From NCBI GenBank assembly GCA_013178165.1, contig JABLXG010000006.1:124001-188000 (forward strand): a stretch of DNA of 64,000 nt, given 5' to 3'. Both the position numbers and the translations under genes were made by a program. This DNA comes from Anaerolineae bacterium (lineage in GTDB: Bacteria; Chloroflexota; Anaerolineae; Aggregatilineales; Ch27). This document shows positions 9,601 to 18,461 of this stretch, one piece after another (position 1 is the stretch's first letter; every line of letters starts with the position of its first letter). Under the pieces are notes generated by a model. The model was given only the letters and a program-made list of their open reading frames with translations. It was not told where the DNA came from and made no database searches.

Positions 9601-9669
9601 CATACCTGCTATCGGAACAGGTTCTACGGTTCCCCACAACCTCACCATCTTAAGGAACGGTACAGCGCT

Positions 9670-12381
9670 ATGCAGCCCATGACCAGCGCAGAAGTGCGCC
9701 AAACATTCCTGGATTTCTTCAGCGAGATGCGGCACAAGATCGTCGCCTCATCGTCGCTGGTCCCCGCTAACGACCCTACCCTGCTCTTCACCAATGCGGG
9801 CATGGTGCAGTTCAAGGATGTTTTCCTGGGACTGGACAAACGCAACTACGATCGGGCGGCCACCGCCCAGAAATGCATGCGGGTCAGCGGCAAGCATAAC
9901 GATCTGGAGAACGTCGGTCCCTCTCCGCGCCACCATACGTTCTTTGAGATGCTTGGCAATTTCAGCTTCGGCGCCTACTTCAAGCGGGAGGCCATCCGTT
10001 ACGCCTACGATCTCCTGACCAGGGTCTACGGGTTGCCGCCGGAACGCCTGGCCTTCACCGTCTACGAAAGTGACGACGAAGCCTACGACATCTGGGTCAA
10101 GGAAATCGGCGTCGATCCGCGCCGCGTGGCCCGGATGGGGCCAAAGACTAACTTCTGGCAAATGGCGGAAACCGGCCCCTGCGGCCCCACCAGCGAGATC
10201 CACTGGGATCGCTGCCCGGAAAAAGGAATCGATAGCATCATCCCTGACCTGGTCGCCGAAGAGGATCGCTTCCTGGAGCTGTGGAATCTCGTCTTCATGC
10301 AGTTCAACCGCACCCAGCCCGACCCCGATCACACCGGGCGGTATGACGTCCCCTTGCCCAAGCCCGGCGTAGATACCGGTATGGGGCTGGAGCGTATTGT
10401 GTCTGTTCTGCAGGGCGCCGAAGCCAACTACGACACCGACCTGTTCCTGCCGATCATCGCCCGGACTCAGGCGCTGGCCGGGATGAGCGATGCCGAGCGT
10501 GATGCCAACATCGTTCCTTTCCGGGTGATCGCCGACCACATGCGCGCTGCTGCCTTCCTGATCGCGGATGGCGTGCTGCCGGGTGCGATGGGGCGCGACT
10601 ACATCTGCCGTATGGTCATCCGGCGCGCTGCTCGCTTCGGCGCACGGCTGGGCTTTGACCGGCCTTTCCTGGCTGATGTCGCCGAGGCCGTGATCGAGAC
10701 AATGGGCGGGCACTATACCGAACTGGTCGAGAAACGCGAAGCTATCCGCCAGGCTATCACCCTGGAGGAGGAACGCTTCCGTCGTACCCTCGACCGTGGT
10801 ATGGACGAACTTGAGGCGGCGCTTGACCGGCTGGAAAGCGAAGGACAGCGTGTCCTGCCCGGCCAGATCGCCTTCTACCTCAAGGCCACCCTGGGACTGC
10901 CCGTTGAAGTCATCCGCGATATCTGCCAGGAGCGCGGCTTCCAGGTCGATGATGCAGGCTTCCGCGCAGAAGAGGAAAAACATATCCTGGCCAGCGGCGG
11001 CGGGCAGGCGATGGGCCAGATCGACACTGCTGAAGTGTACCAGCAGGTTCTCGATCGGCTGGTTGCGGACGGGTTGCTGCCACCATCCGGCGTGGCCCAT
11101 GCCCCATATGGCCCGCTGGAGGTTCAGGGCAAGGTGCTCGCGCTGATCCAGAACGGGCGTCAGGTTGAGACGGCCATCACTGGAGAGCGGGTTGAGGTTG
11201 TCCTCCCCGCCACACCTTTCTACGTAGAGTCCGGCGGCCAGATCACTGATACCGGCGTGATCAGCGGCCCGGATGACCGGTGGCGCATCGAGGTTGAGGA
11301 GGCGATTCGCCCCCTCGGTGGCCTGATTGTGCACCGGGGTGAAGTAGTCGAAGGCACGCCGCATGTTGGCGACCCTGCCACCGCCCGTGTTGACGGCCCC
11401 CGCCGGAACGCCATCCGTCGGGCACATACCGCCACCCACCTGCTCCATGCAGCCCTGCGCCGTCGCCTTGGCCTGCACGTCCAGCAGCGCGGATCGCTCG
11501 TTGCCCCGGATCGCCTGCGCTTCGACTTCAGCCACCCCCAGGCCCTGACACCTGAAGACCTGGAGGTTATCACCAGAGAGGTGAATGAGGCGATCATGGC
11601 TAACCTGCCGGTCACGCCGGTGGTCAAACCGCTGGAGATTGCCCGCAAAGAGGGTGCCATGGCGCTCTTTGGCGAGAAATACAGCGACGATGTGCGGACC
11701 ATCACCGTCGGCGATCCCAAGGAGCGGTACAGCTATGAGCTGTGCGGCGGTACTCATGTCAGCCGGACATCCGAGATCGGCTCATTCCTGATCACCAGCG
11801 AGGGAAGCGCCGCTGCTGGCATCCGCCGCATCGATGCAGTCACCGGGCTGGGTGCAGCGGCGTTGATGACCGAGCGCCTGCGCCTGTTGCGTGATGCGGC
11901 CGCCGTCATCAATGCGCCGGTGCACGAGCTTCCGGAGCGCATCCAGGCTCTGCAGGAGGAACTGCACAGTGCCCGCCGGGAAGCCAGCCAGCTTCGCCGG
12001 GAAATGGTACGCTACGAATTCTCCGAATTGCTGGCCAGGGCCCGCCGAATCGGCGAAACAACGGTGCTGGCTGCGGCGATCAAGGGCGCTACGCTGGAGA
12101 ACCTGCGCGAGTTGGCTGACCAGTTCCGGGATCGCAACCGATCAGGCGTCATAGCCCTGGGTACTATCATTGACGGTCGTCCACAGTTGATCGTTGCCGT
12201 GACCGAAGACCTGGTATCCCGCGGTCTTCACGCCGGAAACCTGATCAAGGAGATCGCCGCCATCGTTGGCGGCAGTGGCGGCGGACGCCCGACCCTGGCT
12301 CAGGCCGGCGGTAAGGACGCCGCCAAGCTGGATCAGGCGCTCGCCCGCCTGTCCGACCTGGTCGAACAGGCGTTACGGTAA
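9670..12381 (+). CDS. alaS: Alanine--tRNA ligase
   Basis: 903 aa; charges tRNA-Ala with alanine in the cytoplasm. The class II catalytic core contains PSPRHHTFFEMLGNFSFG (motif 2 region) and ends in the tRNA-binding helical domain. The editing domain has the zinc ligands HTATHLLH and CGGTH, which remove mischarged Ser and Gly. The C-Ala/DHHA1 domain carries GGSGGGRPTLAQAGG. It is slightly longer than the E. coli enzyme (876). The AAGGAA site at 9652-9657 favours ATG 9670. Its neighbours baseplate-J-like gene, ruvX and mltG follow with gaps of 14, -4 and 36 bp; alaS-ruvX proximity is widespread in bacteria. Confidence 0.97.
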   Translation: MQPMTSAEVRQTFLDFFSEMRHKIVASSSLVPANDPTLLFTNAGMVQFKDVFLGLDKRNYDRAATAQKCMRVSGKHNDLENVGPSPRHHTFFEMLGNFSFGAYFKREAIRYAYDLLTRVYGLPPERLAFTVYESDDEAYDIWVKEIGVDPRRVARMGPKTNFWQMAETGPCGPTSEIHWDRCPEKGIDSIIPDLVAEEDRFLELWNLVFMQFNRTQPDPDHTGRYDVPLPKPGVDTGMGLERIVSVLQGAEANYDTDLFLPIIARTQALAGMSDAERDANIVPFRVIADHMRAAAFLIADGVLPGAMGRDYICRMVIRRAARFGARLGFDRPFLADVAEAVIETMGGHYTELVEKREAIRQAITLEEERFRRTLDRGMDELEAALDRLESEGQRVLPGQIAFYLKATLGLPVEVIRDICQERGFQVDDAGFRAEEEKHILASGGGQAMGQIDTAEVYQQVLDRLVADGLLPPSGVAHAPYGPLEVQGKVLALIQNGRQVETAITGERVEVVLPATPFYVESGGQITDTGVISGPDDRWRIEVEEAIRPLGGLIVHRGEVVEGTPHVGDPATARVDGPRRNAIRRAHTATHLLHAALRRRLGLHVQQRGSLVAPDRLRFDFSHPQALTPEDLEVITREVNEAIMANLPVTPVVKPLEIARKEGAMALFGEKYSDDVRTITVGDPKERYSYELCGGTHVSRTSEIGSFLITSEGSAAAGIRRIDAVTGLGAAALMTERLRLLRDAAAVINAPVHELPERIQALQEELHSARREASQLRREMVRYEFSELLARARRIGETTVLAAAIKGATLENLRELADQFRDRNRSGVIALGTIIDGRPQLIVAVTEDLVSRGLHAGNLIKEIAAIVGGSGGGRPTLAQAGGKDAAKLDQALARLSDLVEQALR

Positions 12382-12395
12382 GGGAGTCGCTGTCC

Positions 12396-13949
12396 GTGCC
12401 CGTGCCGGTAGATGTCATCCAGCTGGAGCCTCACGATGACGTCGTGTCCGTGCGCGACCGGCTATCCTTCGCGGGATCACGCCGTATCCTGCTGGTCTGG
12501 CCGCCGGATGGGGAACCGGTGCTGCGCCGCAAACTTGACCTGATCTTGCTGCAGCGGGAAGCTTATCGCCGTGGTGCGCGCATGGCCCTGGTCACCCGGG
12601 ACCGGCAGGTGATCGACAACGCCCGCGACCTGAACATCAGCGCCTTTCCCACCATCGCAGACAGCCGCCGTCAGCGCTGGAAGCGGGGACGCGCCAGGGT
12701 CTTTGTCACCCGTGCCGACCGTCCGGATAGCGCAGTTCCGTATGAGTTGCAGGATATCACCACACGTCGCCGGGTTGCCCCCACTGCTTCGCAGGTCCGG
12801 CTCGGGCAAATCGGGCGGGCGGTGGCCTTGCTGGGCTTGCTGGCCGCGCTTTTCGCGGCGGTATTTCTGTTGGTTCCTTCGGCCACGATCATCATTGTGC
12901 CGGCCCGCCAGCACCTCGACGTCACCATTCGCGTGGTCGCCGACCCTGCCGCTGAGCGCATTGACCTGGAGCGTGGCGTCGTCCCGGCAACCATCCTGCG
13001 GGTGGAACTGGAGGACAGCGCCACCGTCGAGACAACCGGCACGCAATCATTGGAGCCAACCCCGGCGACCGGGATAGCCGTCTTCACCAACCAGACCCAG
13101 CAGGCGGTCACCATCCCGGCTGGCACCACTGTCAACACCAGCGCCGGAGCGATCGTCCGCTTCCGCACCCTTGAGCCGGTCAATATCGCCGGAGAAGTCG
13201 GCGCTATTGCTGCTGTGGCTATCGAGGCCGTGCCGGAGTACGCCGGGCCGATCGGCAATGTGCCAGCCTACGCAATCAACCACATCGATGGCCCGCTGAA
13301 CGACATTCTGACTGTTCAGAACCCCGATCCCACCGTCGGCGGGGCCAACCCGATCGATCGCACGGTTGCTCAGGCGGATCACGACCGTCTCCTGGCCGCC
13401 GTGCGCGGCGCCATCCAGCAGCGGGCGCTAGCCAGCCTGACCGACCTGCTGGGCGAACACCAGCAGATCATCCCCGAATCCATTCGTATCGCCGAGACCC
13501 GACCAGAATGGACGATCTTCAGCGCCGCGGTCGGCAACGCTGCTGACACGGTATCCCTGACCATGCGCGCAACGGTGGAAGCGATCGTCCTGGATGAACG
13601 GCTGGTCAACCAGGTAGCTTTCGCTGGCCTGGCGGGCCGTATTCCGCCCGGCCAGATCGTCATCCCGGAATCCATAAGCTTCGGTCAGGGGGAAATCGAG
13701 CAGATTGACGGGCAAAACCGCGTTATCTTCCTGACCAGGGTTTCCGGCGACACCACCGTTGCGTTGGATAGTGAGCGTATCCGGCGGGAGACCGCCGGAC
13801 TGAGTCTGGCTGCCGTACGAGAGTATCTGGCCCGTACGATAGCACTCGACTCAACCTTGCCACCCACCATTGCCATATGGCCATCTTTCTACGACCGCAT
13901 GCCGGTGTTGCCTTCCCGGATCACGGTCACCGTTCAGGGGACCTCATGA
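12396..13949 (+). CDS. Baseplate-J-like membrane protein
   Basis: 517 aa, GTG start with AGGGAG at 12381-12386. The cytoplasmic N-terminal part (about 1-140) contains ILLVWPPDGEPVLRRKLDLI, resembling segments that handle conserved sequence blocks. One membrane helix lies near residues 143-167 (AVALLGLLAALFAAVFLLVP). An extracytoplasmic region follows with the baseplate-J motif FTNQTQQAVTIPAGTTVNTS and a repeated beta-rich body. Proteins of this architecture are common in Chloroflexota next to ruvX and are annotated baseplate J/gp47, but no phage genes are here. Its role is unknown; a cell-envelope or secretion scaffold is one possibility. It overlaps ruvX by 4 bp (ATGA). Confidence 0.75.
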   Translation: MPVPVDVIQLEPHDDVVSVRDRLSFAGSRRILLVWPPDGEPVLRRKLDLILLQREAYRRGARMALVTRDRQVIDNARDLNISAFPTIADSRRQRWKRGRARVFVTRADRPDSAVPYELQDITTRRRVAPTASQVRLGQIGRAVALLGLLAALFAAVFLLVPSATIIIVPARQHLDVTIRVVADPAAERIDLERGVVPATILRVELEDSATVETTGTQSLEPTPATGIAVFTNQTQQAVTIPAGTTVNTSAGAIVRFRTLEPVNIAGEVGAIAAVAIEAVPEYAGPIGNVPAYAINHIDGPLNDILTVQNPDPTVGGANPIDRTVAQADHDRLLAAVRGAIQQRALASLTDLLGEHQQIIPESIRIAETRPEWTIFSAAVGNAADTVSLTMRATVEAIVLDERLVNQVAFAGLAGRIPPGQIVIPESISFGQGEIEQIDGQNRVIFLTRVSGDTTVALDSERIRRETAGLSLAAVREYLARTIALDSTLPPTIAIWPSFYDRMPVLPSRITVTVQGTS

Positions 13950-14407
13950 CTGTGCCGCCGGGCCGGTTGCTGGCCGTTGACTACGGGCGCAAGTTCATTG
14001 GGCTGGCGACCAGCGACGCGCTGGGGCTGATCGCCACGCCGCTAAAGGTGATCAGACGGCGCTCGCGTCAGGAAGACTTCGCCCGGATTGCCGCAGCAGT
14101 ACACGAAACCGGCGCTGTGGAGATCATCTGCGGCGTTCCGCTGCCGCCACCAGGCTACACAGGTCCTTCCCAGGCTGATACGGTGCGGCGCTGGGCCGGA
14201 CGGCTGGCGGCTGCCGTGCCCGTGCCGGTGCGCCTGTGGGATGAAACCCTGAGTTCGGAAGAAGCTGCCGACCTGCTTGCTGAGGGCGTCCATCGCCGCC
14301 GGACGCGAATCGATGACGCCGCCGCCGCGGTCATGCTCCAGAGTTACCTCGACGCTCTGCGAGAAGGCTTTGCCGTCCCGCCAGCCATCCCGCCTGCTGC
14401 TGAGTAA
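13946..14407 (+). CDS. ruvX: Holliday junction resolvase-like RuvX/YqgF
   Basis: 153 aa, RNase H-like fold. LLAVDYGRKFIGLATSD at residues 7-23 carries the first acidic residue; IICGVPLPP and a late RIDDAAAAVMLQSYLD contain the others. YqgF proteins take part in pre-16S rRNA 5' processing and/or junction resolution. ATG 13946 is chosen because it overlaps the previous stop as ATGA and begins directly before the conserved motif; the longer frame from 13877 adds 23 unrelated residues. The C-terminus is a short Pro/Ala tail. Confidence 0.9.
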   Translation: MTVPPGRLLAVDYGRKFIGLATSDALGLIATPLKVIRRRSRQEDFARIAAAVHETGAVEIICGVPLPPPGYTGPSQADTVRRWAGRLAAAVPVPVRLWDETLSSEEAADLLAEGVHRRRTRIDDAAAAVMLQSYLDALREGFAVPPAIPPAAE

Positions 14408-14443
14408 CCTCCGGCAGAGCAGGCTGCACGAAAGAAACGCACC

Positions 14444-15559
14444 ATGGCCAAAAAGCGCACCCGCCTGATCCTGATTGGCCTGCTGGGGATTGCGGTAGCC
14501 ACAATCGCCTCCGCTGGCCTGCTGGCCCTGATCCCGGCCCGTCAGGGGCTGTCGCTGCTGGAGTCGCTGTACCTGCGCCTGTGGCTGAGCAACCGTGAGT
14601 CAACGCTCTCCGCGCCGGCGGGAACTGATAATACCCCCCGGCTGTTTGTCATCGAGCCGGGCGATACTGCCGCGCTTATTGGCCACAAGCTGGCAGAAGC
14701 CCGGCTGATCACCGATCCGGAGGCATTCCGCAACTACGCCCGCTACCACGGCCTGGACGCCCGCCTGGAAGCCGGGACATACTTCCTGCGGCAGACGGAT
14801 ACCATCCCGGCCATTGCCCTGACCTTGACAGACTCCAGCAAGGCTTCGGTGACAGTTCGCATCTTAGAAGGCTGGCGACGCGAGGAGATCGCCAACGTCA
14901 TCGATGCCAATCCATACCTGCGCTTCAGCGGTGCAGATTTTCTCAACCTCACTGGCCCCGGTGCGGAGGTGCCGGCGGAGTTTGTCGCTCTGGTTGGTCT
15001 GCCTGCAGGGGCGTCACTGGAAGGCTTCCTCTACCCGGAAACCTATTTCGTGCCACCGGAGGCTACTGCCGAGGACTTTCGCGCTACGTTGCTGGAGACA
15101 TTTGTGACCCGTGCAGGGACCGACCTGAGCGCCGCCGCGGCAGCTTCCGGTCTCAGCCTGTACCAGGCCGTCACCCTGGCCTCCATCATCCAGCGTGAGG
15201 CCATCCATGCGGACGAGCAGCCGCTGATCGCCAGTGTCTACCGCAACCGTCTGGCTGCTGGCATGACTCTGGACGCCGATCCCACTGTGCAGTATGCCAT
15301 TGGCTACCGGGACGGCGCCTGGTGGTCACCTATCACCCAGGAAGATTACCGGACAGCGTCATCCCCCTACAACACCTATCTGAACGCTGGTCTGCCGCCC
15401 GGTCCGATCGCCAACCCGCCCCGATCCGCCATCGAAGCAGCGATCTTCCCTGCCCGGTCGGACTACTACTATTTCCGCGCTGACTGCGCCGGGAGCGGCT
15501 ACCATGTCTTCGCCCGAACTTATGAGGAGCATCTCGCCAACGGCCGCTGTGGTGGTTAG
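14444..15559 (+). CDS. mltG: Endolytic murein transglycosylase MltG
   Basis: 371 aa. One N-terminal membrane helix (residues 7-28), a LysM-like subdomain (FVIEPGDTAALIGHKLAEA), then the YceG/MltG catalytic domain with EGFLYPETYFVPP. The catalytic stretch LASIIQREA keeps the second Glu of the usual ExE pair but has Gln at the first position. TLDADPTVQYAIGY and NTYLNAGLPPGPIANP complete the family signature. MltG cleaves nascent glycan strands and limits their length. It ends 14 bp before the convergent pdp gene. The ruvX-mltG order is a known conserved pair. Confidence 0.93.
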   Translation: MAKKRTRLILIGLLGIAVATIASAGLLALIPARQGLSLLESLYLRLWLSNRESTLSAPAGTDNTPRLFVIEPGDTAALIGHKLAEARLITDPEAFRNYARYHGLDARLEAGTYFLRQTDTIPAIALTLTDSSKASVTVRILEGWRREEIANVIDANPYLRFSGADFLNLTGPGAEVPAEFVALVGLPAGASLEGFLYPETYFVPPEATAEDFRATLLETFVTRAGTDLSAAAAASGLSLYQAVTLASIIQREAIHADEQPLIASVYRNRLAAGMTLDADPTVQYAIGYRDGAWWSPITQEDYRTASSPYNTYLNAGLPPGPIANPPRSAIEAAIFPARSDYYYFRADCAGSGYHVFARTYEEHLANGRCGG

Positions 15560-15573
15560 ATAGTTCGGTTCTC

Positions 15574-16890
15574 CTACCCGTACAGGGTGTCGTAGAAGAG
15601 CGGCAGGGGCATCTGTGGATCGGAACTGAGCGTGATGGCGCGCTCTAGGCGTCGCTGTGCAGCCGCCAGTTGCGTTTCGTCGTTGGCGTGGATTGTGAAT
15701 GCCGCCTGTCCGCGTTTGACGTGCTCGCCGACCTTGAGATGGACGATTACGCCCACAGCGTGGTCAACCGGATCGCCCTTCTTCTCCCGCCCTGCACCAA
15801 GTTCCAGCGCCGCATAGGCTACGTCCAGCGCATTAACCTGCGCCACATATCCCTCAGCAGCCACAGGCACCGTCTTGATCAGTCGCGCTTTGGGTAGTTG
15901 CTCCGGATCATCCACCATGCGCACATCGCCGCCCTGCGCCATCACCAACGTGCGGAATTTCTGCAGCGCCGCGCCGTCGGCCAACCGCCCGGCCAGCTCC
16001 GCTTTGAGCGCGGGCAAGGCGTCCTCGCCTTCGATCCGTCGCGCCAGCCGCACCATGTGTGCCGCCACTGTCAGGCAGTGCTCGCGCAGGTCGTGCGGGC
16101 CGCCGCCACGCAACGTCTCGATCGCTTCTCGCACTTCCAGCGCATTACCCACCGCGCAACCCAGCGGCTGGTTCATGTCGGAGATCAGGGCCACCATGTC
16201 ACGTCGAGCGTCGCGGCCAATGTCCACCATCAGCCGGGCCAACGCCCGCGCTTCCTCCACTGTCGGCATAAACGCGCCGGCGCCAGTCTTGACGTCAAGT
16301 ACGATTCCATTGGCTCCGGCGGCGATCTTCTTGCTCATGATGCTGCTGGCGATCAGCGGCAGGCTGGAAACGGTAGCCGTCACATCGCGCAACGCATAAA
16401 TCTTGCCATCCGCCGGAGCCAGGTTAGCTGATTGCCCGCACAGCACGATCCCGTAGCGGCGCGCCTGTTCATAGAACTGCGCTGTGGTCAGGTTGACGTT
16501 ATACCCGGCGATCGATTCCAGCTTGTCAAGCGTACCACCGCTAAAGCCCAGCCCGCGCCCGCTCATCTTGGCGACCGTCACACCAGCCGCCGCCACCAGC
16601 GGGAGGACGATCAGCGTGGTTTTGTCCCCCACGCCACCGGAGGAATGCTTGTCAACAGCGTAGTCAACCACCTGCGATAGATCCAGCACGTCGCCGGAAT
16701 AGGCCATGGCCAGCGTGAGGTCAACGGTCTCCCGGCGGGTCATGCCCTTGAGGTAGACCGCCATCAACCAGGCAGCTGCCTGATAATCCGGCAGTTCACC
16801 GCTGGTGTAGGACTGCACAAACCAGCGGATCTCCTCCGGCGTCAGTTCGTGGCCATCGCGTTTGCTGGCTATCACATCCACAGCGCGCAT
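15574..16890 (-). CDS. pdp: Pyrimidine-nucleoside (thymidine) phosphorylase
   Basis: 438 aa, matching the family length of about 433. It phosphorolyses thymidine or uridine to base and (deoxy)ribose-1-phosphate. N-terminus MRAVDVIASKRDGHELT is characteristic; VDKHSSGGVGDKTTL near residue 80 is the phosphate-binding loop, and KMSGRGLGFSGGTLDKLES follows. Start 16890 is chosen over 16926 because the conserved N-terminus begins there and an AGAGAG run precedes it. PyNP and DeoA are hard to tell apart from sequence alone; the PyNP form is typical outside enterics. It is monocistronic and convergent with mltG. Confidence 0.93.
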   Translation of the reverse strand: MRAVDVIASKRDGHELTPEEIRWFVQSYTSGELPDYQAAAWLMAVYLKGMTRRETVDLTLAMAYSGDVLDLSQVVDYAVDKHSSGGVGDKTTLIVLPLVAAAGVTVAKMSGRGLGFSGGTLDKLESIAGYNVNLTTAQFYEQARRYGIVLCGQSANLAPADGKIYALRDVTATVSSLPLIASSIMSKKIAAGANGIVLDVKTGAGAFMPTVEEARALARLMVDIGRDARRDMVALISDMNQPLGCAVGNALEVREAIETLRGGGPHDLREHCLTVAAHMVRLARRIEGEDALPALKAELAGRLADGAALQKFRTLVMAQGGDVRMVDDPEQLPKARLIKTVPVAAEGYVAQVNALDVAYAALELGAGREKKGDPVDHAVGVIVHLKVGEHVKRGQAAFTIHANDETQLAAAQRRLERAITLSSDPQMPLPLFYDTLYG

Positions 16891-17079
16891 ACCATGCTCT
16901 CTCTTCTGCTCTACAGGATTTGGCAAGGGCGGGTTTCCAGTATAGCATAGACGACCGACGCCAGGTGAGGGAGATTCGGGTCGATACCCTGCAGAGTGCC
17001 TGCCCCATACGGATCACGGAAATCTGCATCCCCCATCGCCCCCCATCGTCCTGCTAACCACTGGAGCCAGCGAACCATC

Positions 17080-17688
17080 ATGTTCTGGGTGCCACTGCTG
17101 ACCATCGTCGTCTACGGCGTACTACACAGCCTGCTGGCCTCGCCGTTGCTCAAGCGCCGCATCCGGGCAACCATCGGCGAACGCGCCTATGAGGGCTTCT
17201 ACCGCCTGGCCTACAACATCCTGAGCGCCGTCCTGCTGGCGCCGGTCATCCTTGTCCTGCTGGTAACACCTTCACAAGAAGTGTGGCGTATCCCAATGCC
17301 GTGGGCGGCAGCCTGCATGCTGATCCAGGCGGGTAGCCTGATTGCGCTGATCGTTGCCGTGTTACAGGCTGACCCGTTGCGCTTCGCCGGGATCAGCCAG
17401 GCGCTGGCCTACCTGCGGCATGAACCGCTGCCACCAGAATCGCTGCAGGTGCAGGGCTTCTATGGCCTGGTGCGCCACCCGCTGTATCTGTTCAGTCTGC
17501 TGGTGCTATGGCCAAGCCCGATCATGACCGACACGCTCTTGGGGGTGGCAGTTGGAGCAACCCTGTACCTGCTGCTTGGCTCCCGGCTGGAGGAACGTCG
17601 CCTGGCAGCTGAGTTTGGAGAGGCGTACACCGCCTATCGCCGCCGCGTGCCCTGGCTGCTTCCGTGGCCGCGCCCACGTAATAACTAA
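17080..17688 (+). CDS. Isoprenylcysteine methyltransferase-like (ICMT/PEMT/NnrU) membrane protein
   Basis: 202 aa with about five membrane helices starting at MFWVPLLTIVVYGVLHSLLA. The C-terminal part has the ICMT/PEMT signature: GFYGLVRHPLYLFSLLVLW and EERRLAAEFGEAYTAYRRRV, where the RHP and EE residues bind S-adenosylmethionine in this fold. ATG 17080 is preferred because it opens directly into the first helix. The methyl acceptor is unknown; bacterial members often modify lipids or act in respiratory-chain maturation. A DsbA-like gene follows after 47 bp. Confidence 0.75.
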   Translation: MFWVPLLTIVVYGVLHSLLASPLLKRRIRATIGERAYEGFYRLAYNILSAVLLAPVILVLLVTPSQEVWRIPMPWAAACMLIQAGSLIALIVAVLQADPLRFAGISQALAYLRHEPLPPESLQVQGFYGLVRHPLYLFSLLVLWPSPIMTDTLLGVAVGATLYLLLGSRLEERRLAAEFGEAYTAYRRRVPWLLPWPRPRNN

Positions 17689-17735
17689 CCCTGCTGTCAT
17701 GAGCACCGGCACGAGCGCATGATGGACAGAAGCAT

Positions 17736-18446
17736 ATGACCCATCGACAACAACTCATGCTGGCAACCGGTATTCTGATCGCCCTGCTGGCTCTTTACGC
17801 GGTGATTCTGGTGGTCAACGCCCGTATGGAAGCAGTAGCCTCAGCGACAACGATCCCTTACGCCGGCCTGACCCGCCGCGTCACCAATGACGGCGCCCCA
17901 ATCCTGGGTGCACCGGAAGCCGCCACAACTATTGTGGTCTTCCTGGACTACGCCTGCCCTCACTGCGCGCTTTACCAGAACACCCTCAATGCCTTCATTG
18001 AGCAGGCTATCCGTCCCGGTCAGGCGCGGCTGGAGATCCGGCTACTGGCGGGGTTGGACCCAACTGGCTCGCCGGTGGCGGCGCGGGCGGCCCTGTGCGC
18101 CGGGGCGCAGAATGCCTTCTGGGAGATGCACGCCGAATTGCTTGAGATGCAGAACATCCGCAGCGCTGACATCTTCACCAGCGACCGGATCAGGACAGCG
18201 GCGGAAAGACTTGGCCTGAACAGCGAGGAACTGCTGCGTTGTATCTCCAATCCCAACAGCTTCCGCGACGCCCTCCAGAGCAATGTTGATCTTGCCAACA
18301 GTCTGGGCGTCAAAACCCTGCCAGCCGTGCTGTATCGCCGTGGAAGCGGCTATCCCGCCTGGTTCGAGCGGAACAACCAGCGGCTGACTGGCGGCGTGCC
18401 CCTTGATGTCCTGAGCAGTGTGATCCAGGTTACGCCAGCGCCATAG
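17736..18446 (+). CDS. Membrane-anchored DsbA/DsbG-like thioredoxin-fold protein
   Basis: 236 aa. One N-terminal membrane helix (residues 7-28) anchors a thioredoxin_4 domain outside the membrane. The active site CPHC is at residues 74-77 in FLDYACPHCALY, and the cis-Pro loop is LGVKTLPAVLYR near residue 196. The helical insert (QNAFWEMHAELLEM) is typical of DsbA-family oxidases and the BdbD group. It likely forms disulfides in exported proteins; cysteine pairs in exported partners nearby are few, so its clients are unclear. Two further Cys residues (in LCAGAQNAF and LLRCISNP) are conserved in many thioredoxin_4 members. Confidence 0.85.
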   Translation: MTHRQQLMLATGILIALLALYAVILVVNARMEAVASATTIPYAGLTRRVTNDGAPILGAPEAATTIVVFLDYACPHCALYQNTLNAFIEQAIRPGQARLEIRLLAGLDPTGSPVAARAALCAGAQNAFWEMHAELLEMQNIRSADIFTSDRIRTAAERLGLNSEELLRCISNPNSFRDALQSNVDLANSLGVKTLPAVLYRRGSGYPAWFERNNQRLTGGVPLDVLSSVIQVTPAP

Positions 18447-18461
18447 AGCAACCCGACAGCC

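Noticed and set aside
9601..9669. T-box leader for alaS
   Set aside because: The leader is too short and has no specifier or antiterminator sequence.
9748..11757. 669-aa minus-strand open frame opposite alaS
   Set aside because: Shadow of alaS, which has every family motif; the antisense product is unlike any protein I recognise.
12396..13949. Prophage baseplate gene
   Set aside because: No other phage gene is nearby and the protein has a membrane anchor; kept as a cellular baseplate-J-like protein.
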